Assembly: GCA_030641605.1 (NCBI GenBank)
Contig: DAOWHD010000010.1
Location: 1-13,019, forward strand
Reading direction: 5' to 3'
Origin: Thermoplasmata archaeon
GTDB lineage: Archaea; Thermoplasmatota; E2; DHVEG-1
Length of the DNA stretch: 13,019 nucleotides
A program made the translations under genes and the position numbers. Positions 6,568 to 13,019 of this stretch are shown in pieces (position 1 is the first letter of the stretch; each line of letters begins with the position of its first letter). The notes beneath the pieces were generated by a model. It searched no databases. It was not told the origin of the DNA and saw only the letters and a list, made by a program, of their open reading frames with translations.

Positions 6568-6620
6568 CCATTTTTGCGTTTTCAAAATCTACTTTCAGAG
6601 GTACTGTCATCAGAGGCAGC

Positions 6621-6630
6621 TTTTAAATAT
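6621..6630 (+). promoter_or_regulatory. TATA-like box for rpsL-rpsG-fusA
   Basis: TTTTAAATAT predicts initiation near 6650-6655, leaving a leader of about 20 nt. That leader contains AGGTGA (6664-6669), 3 nt before the rpsL ATG. The operon therefore probably has its own promoter, separate from the structured segment upstream. Confidence 0.45.
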
Positions 6631-6672
6631 GAAAAGTTGTATACTGCCTTACTCTTATCTAATAGGTGAACC

Positions 6673-7104
6673 ATGGGCAAAGGAATAAATGCAGCACGGA
6701 AACTCAAAAAAAATAGAAAAAACCAACTATGGAACGATAGGTACTACAAAAAGAGAGTCTTACATTTAAAGGAAAAGGCAGATCCGCTTGGGGGAACAGC
6801 TCAAGCCAGAGGCATCGTTATTGAAAAAGTAGGCATTGAAGCGAAACAGCCTAATTCTGCTATTCGTAAATGTGTAAAGGTACAGCTTATAAAAAATGGA
6901 AGACAGATTACTGCTTTTGCTCCAGGCGATAATGCCATTGGTTTTATTGATGAACACGATGAGGTAATGGTGGAGGGAATTGGTGGTAGAATGGGAAGAA
7001 GTTACGGCGATATTCCTGGTGTCCGATTCAAGGTTATAAAGGTAAATGATGTATCTCTTAGAGAAATGGTTAGAGGGAAAATTGAGAAGGCAATGAGACG
7101 ATAA
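6673..7104 (+). CDS. rpsL: Small-subunit ribosomal protein uS12 (S12; eukaryotic S23 type)
   Basis: This 143-residue protein has the normal archaeal/eukaryotic length. It carries the decoding-centre loop [10 protein letters not shown] (P60-N61-S62), [18 protein letters not shown], and the C-terminal [14 protein letters not shown]. uS12 sits at the 30S A site and monitors codon-anticodon pairing. It opens a plus-strand str cluster with rpsG 2 nt behind and fusA beyond. The ATG follows AGGTGA by 3 nt. Long basic N-terminal tail and full-length C-terminus are present; nothing appears truncated. Confidence 0.97.
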   Translation: MGKGINAARKLKKNRKNQLWNDRYYKKRVLHLKEKADPLGGTAQARGIVIEKVGIEAKQPNSAIRKCVKVQLIKNGRQITAFAPGDNAIGFIDEHDEVMVEGIGGRMGRSYGDIPGVRFKVIKVNDVSLREMVRGKIEKAMRR

Positions 7105-7106
7105 AC

Positions 7107-7700
7107 ATGACTGGAAAAAAGAATAGTGAAAAAATTACTCATTTCTTTCCCGTTTTGGCAAAATACGACATGGATGATGTCAAAGTGGAAGACAAGGGGC
7201 TAGAAAGATACATAAATCTAGATACTGAAAATATTTATCTTGGTGCGGTTTTTGCAAATAAAATGTTTGCCAAATCCAAAGTCCCTATAATCGAGCGTCT
7301 GATAAATAATATAATGAGAACTGAGAAGTATACCGGAAAGAAGAGCAAAGCATATAAAGTTGTAAAATCCGCTCTTGAAATTATTGACAAAAGGACAAAA
7401 TCCAATCCTGTGCAAGTACTTGTCCATGCCCTTCAGAATTCTGCACCCAAAGAAGAGACAACAAGGTTGCGTTTTGGCGGGATATCTGTTCCCAAGGCAG
7501 TTGATACAGCTCCACAGAGGCGCATTGATATTGCCATCCGCAATATCTGTACAGGCGTAGTCAACACCAGCCATAAGAACAAGAAACGTATGGAAGTTTG
7601 TCTTGCAGAGGAGATAATAAAGGCATCTAAAAACGACGTATCCTCTTTTGCCGTAGCTAAGAAAAATGATACTGAGAGAGTTGCCAAATCGGCCAGATAA
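7107..7700 (+). CDS. rpsG: Small-subunit ribosomal protein uS7
   Basis: This 197-residue protein has an archaeal-length N-terminal extension before the core. Recognisable segments are NPVQVLVHALQNSAPKEETT, RLRFGGISVPKAVD, and QRRIDIAIRNICTG followed by HKNKKRMEVCLAEEIIKAS. uS7 nucleates assembly of the 30S head by binding the 3' domain of 16S rRNA, and lines the E-site mRNA exit. The ATG is 2 nt after the rpsL stop, so translation is probably coupled, with its ribosome-binding region inside the rpsL 3' end. It is separated from fusA by 50 nt. Confidence 0.95.
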   Translation: MTGKKNSEKITHFFPVLAKYDMDDVKVEDKGLERYINLDTENIYLGAVFANKMFAKSKVPIIERLINNIMRTEKYTGKKSKAYKVVKSALEIIDKRTKSNPVQVLVHALQNSAPKEETTRLRFGGISVPKAVDTAPQRRIDIAIRNICTGVVNTSHKNKKRMEVCLAEEIIKASKNDVSSFAVAKKNDTERVAKSAR

Positions 7701-7750
7701 GTAATCTGGATTTGCGGAATGTTATATGGGTTACATAAGAGGTAGTTACT

Positions 7751-9949
7751 ATGGGTAAGAAGGAAGACAATATCAAAAAAGCAAAGAATCTAATGAATAA
7801 ATTAGATTACATTCGTAACATAGGGATAGCTGCACATATTGACCATGGAAAAACAACACTTTCAGATAACTTGCTTGCCGGCTGTGGAATGATGAGTGAA
7901 GATCTTGCTGGTAAGCAGCTTGTTCTTGATTTTGATGAGCAGGAGCAAGACAGAGGCATTACAATTAATACTGCTTCCGCATCCATGGTGCACGATTTTG
8001 AAGGTAATAGATATCTTATTAATCTTCTTGATACTCCAGGGCATGTCGATTTTGGTGGAGACGTAACACGTGCAATGCGTGCTGTCGACGGGTGTGTTGT
8101 TGTTGTATGTGCTGTTGAGGGAGCTATGCCTCAAACAGAAACTGTCGTACGTCAGGCACTTCGTGAGAATGTCAAACCTGTTTTGTTTATCAATAAAGTC
8201 GACCGATTAATCAACGAGTTGAAGGTAACACCTGAAGAGATGCAACAACGTTTTATTAAAATAATTGCCAAGTTCAATGACCTTGTTAACAGGATGGTTC
8301 CTGAAGAATTCAAAGGCAAATGGAACGTTAGGGTGGAAGATGGTAGTGTAGCTTTTGGATCTGCTTACTACAACTGGGCAATTTCGGCACCATACATGCA
8401 AAAAACGGGCCTTAGCTTCAAGGACATCTACGACTATTGTAACAACAATGACCAAAAAACATTGGCAAAGAAAACACCCATTCACGAGGTATTACTTGAC
8501 ATGGTTGTGAATCATCTTCCATCTCCAAAAATTGCACAGAAGTACAGGATACCTCATATTTGGCATGGGGACCTGGAGAGCAATCTTGGAAAAAGCATGC
8601 TTGAAACTAAGGAAAGTGGACCCATTGCACTCATGATTACAAAAATCGTTATGGACCAACATGCAGGCGAAGTGGCAGTAGGAAGAATGTACAGTGGAAA
8701 AATTACACGAGGGCAAGAAGTCTATGTAGTGGGAATGCCAAAGGCCAATCGTGTTCAGCAAGTCAATCTCATGGTAGGATCAGATAGAATCCCTGTAGAA
8801 TACGTAAGTGCAGGAAATATTGTTGCAGTCACAGGCATAAGAGATGCAATTGCAGGCAGTACCGTCACAGGCAACACAGAAGATGACCCCTTTGAACGTA
8901 TCGTACATGTATCTGAACCAGTTGTTACAGTTGCAGTGGAAGCGAAACACACAAAGGATTTACCTAAATTGATAGAAGTACTTCATACAGTTTCAAAAGC
9001 AGACCCAAGCATACAAGTAAATATTAACCAGGAGACTGGAGAAAATCTGATGGCTGGTATGGGGGAACTTCATCTTGAAATCACGGAGTATAGAATCAGA
9101 GAGGAATACGGCGTAGATGTCATATGTTCAGAGCCAATCGTTGTATATCGTGAGTCTGTAGCAAAGAAAAGCCCGGGTAAATTTGAAGGGAAATCACCCA
9201 ACAAACATAACAGGTTTTACATTGAAGTTGAACCATTACCTGAAAAGATCACAAAGGCATTGTATAACAATGAAATTCCAAGTAACGCAAAAAAATACAA
9301 AAAGGAAGTAACAAAAATTTTGCATGATCTTGGAATGGATAAAGTTACTGCAAAGGGAACTTTTGATATCCAAAGATTGAATATTATTACTGATGTCACT
9401 AAAGGTATCCAGTATCTTTCTGAAACCCATGAGCTTATTAAAGAGGCTTTTCAAGAGGTTATGAAAAGTGGACCAATTGCCTCTGAACCTTGTCAGGGAA
9501 TGCTAGTTAGGCTTGTTGATGCCAAACTTCACGAGGATGCAATACACAGAGGACCAGCGCAGGTTATTCCAGCAGTGAGAAACGCAATATATGGCTCGAT
9601 AATGAGCTCTGATCCAATACTTCTCGAACCTATGCAAAAGGTATTCATAAGTACCCCACAGAACCTCATGGGAGATGCTTCAAAAGAGTTGAATCAGAGG
9701 AGATCTGTTGTACGAAATATGACAACTGAGAAAGACATGGTAAACGTTGATGCAAAGGCACCGGTTGCAGAAATGTTTGGCTTTGCATCTTCAATACGAT
9801 CCGCTACTGGTGGAAGGGTACTTTGGAACACAGAAAACATAGGATTTGAACCACTACCCAGGCATCTTCAGGATCAGATAGTAGCACAGATACGAGAAAG
9901 AAAAGGTTTGAAACCAGAGCCGTTCCCACCGGAATACTATATGGATTAA
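7751..9949 (+). CDS. fusA: Translation elongation factor aEF-2
   Basis: This 732-residue protein is full-length archaeal EF-2, the GTPase that drives ribosomal translocation. GTPase motifs: G1 AHIDHGKT (28-35), G2 RGITI (T71), G3 DTPGH (94-98) and G4 NKVD (148-151). The domain IV tip has [12 protein letters not shown], where H599 is the residue converted to diphthamide. Dph5, needed for that modification, is encoded at 1746-2555. The C-terminus PPEYYMD matches archaeal EF-2. The ATG is preceded by GAGGT (7739-7743) with 7-nt spacing. GTTATATGG in the rpsG-fusA gap could be a weak internal promoter. The expected archaeal partners tuf and rpsJ do not follow. Confidence 0.98.
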   Translation: MGKKEDNIKKAKNLMNKLDYIRNIGIAAHIDHGKTTLSDNLLAGCGMMSEDLAGKQLVLDFDEQEQDRGITINTASASMVHDFEGNRYLINLLDTPGHVDFGGDVTRAMRAVDGCVVVVCAVEGAMPQTETVVRQALRENVKPVLFINKVDRLINELKVTPEEMQQRFIKIIAKFNDLVNRMVPEEFKGKWNVRVEDGSVAFGSAYYNWAISAPYMQKTGLSFKDIYDYCNNNDQKTLAKKTPIHEVLLDMVVNHLPSPKIAQKYRIPHIWHGDLESNLGKSMLETKESGPIALMITKIVMDQHAGEVAVGRMYSGKITRGQEVYVVGMPKANRVQQVNLMVGSDRIPVEYVSAGNIVAVTGIRDAIAGSTVTGNTEDDPFERIVHVSEPVVTVAVEAKHTKDLPKLIEVLHTVSKADPSIQVNINQETGENLMAGMGELHLEITEYRIREEYGVDVICSEPIVVYRESVAKKSPGKFEGKSPNKHNRFYIEVEPLPEKITKALYNNEIPSNAKKYKKEVTKILHDLGMDKVTAKGTFDIQRLNIITDVTKGIQYLSETHELIKEAFQEVMKSGPIASEPCQGMLVRLVDAKLHEDAIHRGPAQVIPAVRNAIYGSIMSSDPILLEPMQKVFISTPQNLMGDASKELNQRRSVVRNMTTEKDMVNVDAKAPVAEMFGFASSIRSATGGRVLWNTENIGFEPLPRHLQDQIVAQIRERKGLKPEPFPPEYYMD

Positions 9950-9963
9950 AAACCTTCCATTTC

Positions 9964-9969
9964 TTTTTT
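9964..9969 (+). terminator. T-tract after fusA
   Basis: Six consecutive Ts lie about 15 nt after the fusA stop, within a T-rich stretch beginning at 9958. Archaeal RNA polymerase can terminate on U-tracts without a strong hairpin, so this is a plausible end of the rpsL-rpsG-fusA transcript. Confidence 0.35.
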
Positions 9970-9981
9970 GCTAAAAAAATC

Positions 9982-9989
9982 ATAAATTA
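9982..9989 (+). promoter_or_regulatory. TATA-like box for the 118-residue gene
   Basis: ATAAATTA predicts initiation near 10013, leaving a short leader that contains AGGTGA (10017-10022), 4 nt before the ATG at 10027. Confidence 0.35.
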
Positions 9990-10026
9990 TTATACATACA
10001 ACTTAGTTGTCGTAGTAGGTGAATAG

Positions 10027-10383
10027 ATGGAAAGAGGAAGCATAAACATAAACAAACAATATGAACTTGAATACCGCTATTTTGACAGAGATACTGATTA
10101 CAAATATTTTAACAGAAAATTTGAGATTTATCTTATTGAAAATAAAAATCTAAGAAAAAACTATGTATTACACATGGACAATTGTGATACATCTCCAGGC
10201 AAATGGTCCCCACATATTCACAAAGCATCCAATGTTAACAAAAAATTATATTTTGGTGTGTCGACACTCAACTGGAATGACGTAAAAAGTAACCTTGCAG
10301 GCTGCATAGTTGATGAAATAGGAGAAAAAAGCAGGGAGCATGTAAAAAAGGCCATTGGAAAACTGTCGTCTCCAAAGCTGTAG
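10027..10383 (+). CDS. Hypothetical protein, 118 residues
   Basis: I do not recognise this protein. It is soluble, without a signal peptide or membrane segment. The N-terminal half is rich in Tyr, Asp, Arg and Lys (YELEYRYFDRDTDYKYFNRK) and looks like beta strands. The middle has HMDNCDTSPGKWSPHIHK, with His, Cys and an H-X-H pair that could bind metal or be catalytic. The C-terminal part is helical and lysine-rich. AGGTGA is 4 nt before the ATG and resembles the rpsL ribosome-binding sequence, which supports the start. It is transcribed towards mcm and ends 44 nt before the mcm stop. Its place between fusA and mcm suggests no clear function. Confidence 0.65.
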   Translation: MERGSININKQYELEYRYFDRDTDYKYFNRKFEIYLIENKNLRKNYVLHMDNCDTSPGKWSPHIHKASNVNKKLYFGVSTLNWNDVKSNLAGCIVDEIGEKSREHVKKAIGKLSSPKL

Positions 10384-10427
10384 GCAGGGGAATCTATGAA
10401 TATCGATAATTTTTATGATGCGGCCCA

Positions 10428-12536
10428 CTAGTACTCTGTAATTTTGTATTTATTATGTACTGGTTCGTATATCTGCCCATTGCGTTTGAGTCGATCTAAT
10501 ACTTCTTCAATCTTGTCGGCTGCCAACCCCTTAGCTTCTGCTTCGGTAATTATCTCATTTCTAGCTGCGTTTCCATCTTTAGATTCATCACACAGTCTTT
10601 TTATGGTATCCATAATCACACGCATTCGGTCATGCTGACTATGACTTATGCCTGTTGCAATGATATCAATATCAATCTTGCCAGTCTCTCTATCCGTCCC
10701 CACTCTTCGGAGATATTGATCAATTGTAGAAATCGATCTCTTAGCATCATCAACAGTAACCTCCTCACTTAGCCTAATCCGGGCACTTGCCTCAGCCAAT
10801 CGTACAAATGCTTCTAACTGTCTTGGGGTAAATGGAATAGATTCTTCAGACGAGTTCCTGAAATCTACATAATAGCTTTTCAACATCTCTAAAGCATCGT
10901 CGCTCATAACAGGGAAGGTATTTCTCTTTGCATATGCTACATATTTACGTAGAAACTCCGGTTCAAAAGTCGGCATAACATTTTGCATCAGGGCATCTCT
11001 CTCTTTTTTATTATATTTTGATTTTTTTGACTTTGTAAGGTTCTCATGAACCTCTCCTGCTTTATGGGTTTGCAAAATATGAGTTGCAAGCTTTGTATCT
11101 CTCTCCCTGTCAGGTTTATCAAGAATGGAAAATATGAGATCGAAACGGGAAAGCAGAGCAGGCGGCATGTTGATCTGTTCATGCATAGGCATGAATTCGT
11201 CAAAACGTCCAAGTTTTGGATTTGCTGCAGCTAGGACTGCACATCGTGATTTTAACGTAGCGCTTATACCTGCCTTTGCAACAGAAATTTCTTGTTGTTC
11301 CATTGCCTGATGAAGCGAACTACGATCCTGATCACTCATTTTATCTATTTCATCAATACATGCAATTCCCATATCAGCTAAAACCAATGCTCCTGCCTCT
11401 AACGTCCACTGTCCTTCGCCAAATTCATCACGAACAGCAGCAGCAGTAAGACCAGCTGCAGATGATGCCTTTCCGGAAGCATAAATACTTCTGGGAGCAA
11501 GTTTGGATAGATAGTTAAGCAGCTGTGATTTTGCTGTACCGGGATCTCCCACAAACAATGTGTGAATGTCTCCTCGTATATATGTACCATCAGGCATTTT
11601 TTTAGATAAACCTCCAAATAATTGCAAAACCAGAGCGTCTTTTTCTACGTCCATCCCATAAATAGTCGGAGCCATACTCTGTCTCATTTTTTTATATATT
11701 TCAGGATCCTTGCTTATCTTCAAAATCTCCTTTTCATCTTCCTCAGTCACATCCACCTCCTCAAATGCTAGTTGCTGATTTTCAATACTAACTGCATCCA
11801 TAATCTTATCAAAGGAAGTCAACCGAAATGTTCCTCTTCGCCTCTGCTTGGAATGCAAAATGCCATTCACAACTACCCTATCTCCAGGAGCTACCTCTCC
11901 CACAAGATCATCTTCAAGGTAAACACTGATTTTTTCGGGTTGAGCACCTCCTCTCAATCCCTCAGGATTCTCCTGAATCTCGATTTTTTGGGAATCAATG
12001 AATGTAGACAGGTTAGCTAAAAGTTTAAATGAAGATACTCTTCCACATCCACCTTGATCTTCATAGCATTCAGTAGGCTCCTTTAAAATGTCTTCATCTT
12101 GCTCTACTTTAATAACCGCCCCACATTTTTGACAGAGAAATGCAGCCACCTGGAGTTTAGGCCTTACCTCCGTCCTTTTCTTAACTAAACCTTCTACAGC
12201 TTTGAATTTTCCTAGATGGTTTGCTCTGATGTTTCTAATAATTATTTTATGTAACTCAGGAAGATTTGTAACTCTAAAATGAAGTTTTATTTTGTTTTCA
12301 GCAGCAACGTCAATATTTTTTAGTGCCTCTTCGGCATTAAATATGACTTTATATGGTTGATTAATTAGTTTTTCAGCCAATTTCGGATCTGTTCTATCAA
12401 TATCCCAATAATCAACGATTAAACTACGTTTTTCAGGATATTCTAAAGCAACAGTTTCAATCTCAGATTTGTAATTTTCTTCAAAGAAACTCTGCCACGA
12501 TGCTGCCAAACTCTCATCTTTCAATAATTGTACCAT
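10428..12536 (-). CDS. mcm: Replicative minichromosome maintenance helicase MCM
   Basis: This 702-residue protein is a full-length archaeal MCM, the hexameric 3'-5' helicase that unwinds DNA at replication forks. The N-terminal domain has a zinc site: C135-X2-C138 and C157-X6-C164 (CQKCG and CYEDQGGCG). The AAA+ core has Walker A GDPGTAKS (330-337), Walker B with D395-E396 (CIDEIDK) and the arginine finger R464 in LLSRFDLIF. The C-terminal end is a winged-helix region (from about residue 625). No intein interrupts the usual sites. GGGGAG (12544-12549) is 7 nt before the ATG, so this mRNA has a leader. The SRP RNA gene ends about 58 nt upstream on the same strand, so co-transcription is possible. 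Confidence 0.97.
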   Translation of the reverse strand: MVQLLKDESLAASWQSFFEENYKSEIETVALEYPEKRSLIVDYWDIDRTDPKLAEKLINQPYKVIFNAEEALKNIDVAAENKIKLHFRVTNLPELHKIIIRNIRANHLGKFKAVEGLVKKRTEVRPKLQVAAFLCQKCGAVIKVEQDEDILKEPTECYEDQGGCGRVSSFKLLANLSTFIDSQKIEIQENPEGLRGGAQPEKISVYLEDDLVGEVAPGDRVVVNGILHSKQRRRGTFRLTSFDKIMDAVSIENQQLAFEEVDVTEEDEKEILKISKDPEIYKKMRQSMAPTIYGMDVEKDALVLQLFGGLSKKMPDGTYIRGDIHTLFVGDPGTAKSQLLNYLSKLAPRSIYASGKASSAAGLTAAAVRDEFGEGQWTLEAGALVLADMGIACIDEIDKMSDQDRSSLHQAMEQQEISVAKAGISATLKSRCAVLAAANPKLGRFDEFMPMHEQINMPPALLSRFDLIFSILDKPDRERDTKLATHILQTHKAGEVHENLTKSKKSKYNKKERDALMQNVMPTFEPEFLRKYVAYAKRNTFPVMSDDALEMLKSYYVDFRNSSEESIPFTPRQLEAFVRLAEASARIRLSEEVTVDDAKRSISTIDQYLRRVGTDRETGKIDIDIIATGISHSQHDRMRVIMDTIKRLCDESKDGNAARNEIITEAEAKGLAADKIEEVLDRLKRNGQIYEPVHNKYKITEY

Positions 12537-12594
12537 GTGTCTTCTCCCCTAATTTTAAATTGCGAAATACGTATCCAATCTGGTAATTTTAGCG

Positions 12595-12910
12595 GGTGTA
12601 GAAACACTTTGAGTGGGTGCACGTTTCATCTATTGACTGCCCATCTGCATTCTCAACCCCGCTAACCCTTCGAGCATCGGCAGTTTGCGGTAAGGCTGCT
12701 CACTTCCGTGCCTCACCCGATTTCCGCAACTAAGATGTACATATGACCTTCCGATCGTACGTGGTCATCACCTCCAATCCCGAAGGACAGGGTCTCATCG
12801 TCAACAGACGGATCAATAAATGCTCGTTACATCGCCTCTTAGTTTCGACTCCAGCATAAAGACGATTTCTGGTTACAGGGAACGTCTACCTCCCCAGTCT
12901 ATTCTACACC
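12595..12910 (-). ncRNA. Archaeal signal recognition particle RNA (7S RNA)
   Basis: The minus strand carries the archaeal SRP RNA hallmarks in order. The ends pair as helix 1: GGTGTAGAA (12902-12910) with TTCTACACC (12595-12603). The 5' domain at 12861-12886 has GACGTTCCCTGTAACC and GAAATCGTC, the conserved loops that dock helices 3 and 4. The 12735-12770 region forms the helix 6 arm bound by SRP19. Helix 8 at 12694-12712 has GGCACGGAAGTGAGCAGCC, the SRP54-binding GGAAG/AGCAG signature. At about 316 nt the length is right for archaea. SRP RNA scaffolds SRP19 and SRP54 and targets nascent membrane and secreted proteins. The transcript ends may differ by several bases; a TATA-like AATTATG near 12942-12949 is weak. 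Confidence 0.93.
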
Positions 12911-13019
12911 TATCGCCATCGTTTGTTTTACAATGATCTTCGCATAATTGTTAACAGATTTCTAAAGAATTGAAAGAATACTAACGCTAAAGCAACAGCT
13001 AAAAAGCCTATATCACGAG

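Noticed and set aside
7218..7574. 118-codon minus-strand frame inside rpsG.
   Set aside because: Antisense shadow of a clear ribosomal protein gene; Cys-rich, low-quality composition and no family likeness.
10396..10431. Eleven-codon plus-strand ORF (MNIDNFYDAAH) after a GGGGAAT, overlapping the mcm stop region.
   Set aside because: Too short and without recognisable homology; the overlap at CTAG is a simple palindrome coincidence.

Overview
The window is chromosomal DNA from an archaeon, almost certainly a euryarchaeote in the broad sense. The evidence is an archaeal diphthine synthase, archaeal-type uS12, uS7 and EF-2 (with the diphthamide loop), a single MCM helicase, an archaeal presenilin-like protease, and an archaeal 7S/SRP RNA. 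Start codons sit about 27-30 nt from TATA-like boxes. The DNA is AT-rich by eye, which argues against an extreme GC-rich halophile. A Thermoplasmatota-like or methanogen lineage is possible, but I cannot place it further.

Layout. 1-1657 (minus strand): the N-terminal part of a presenilin/SPP-like intramembrane aspartyl protease, cut by the window edge, then a CaCA-family cation/Ca2+ exchanger. 1658-1745: divergent promoter region. 1746-5567 (plus): dph5, a HerA/DUF87-type ATPase with an endonuclease III-like four-cysteine tail, and a lipoprotein transglutaminase, tightly packed. 5662-6057 (plus): a small secreted or membrane protein. 6067-6096: a hairpin that looks like a shared terminator with a possible minus-strand 50-codon gene (6080-6232). 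6233-6672: about 440 nt with no convincing protein gene, holding TATA-like boxes and a strongly structured segment with two mutually exclusive folds. 6673-9949 (plus): rpsL-rpsG-fusA, a fragment of the archaeal str operon. 10027-10383 (plus): a 118-residue protein I do not recognise. 10428-12536 (minus): mcm. 12595-12910 (minus): the SRP RNA gene, just upstream of mcm and on the same strand.

How the parts relate. Much of the window is core information processing: two ribosomal proteins, the translocase EF-2, one of the enzymes that modifies EF-2 (Dph5), the replicative helicase and the SRP RNA. The remaining genes are membrane or cell-surface functions (protease, exchanger, transglutaminase lipoprotein, small secreted protein). 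I see no mobile element, CRISPR array, tRNA or prophage. The points most worth a second look are the Fe-S-like tail on the HerA-type ATPase and the two-state RNA upstream of rpsL.
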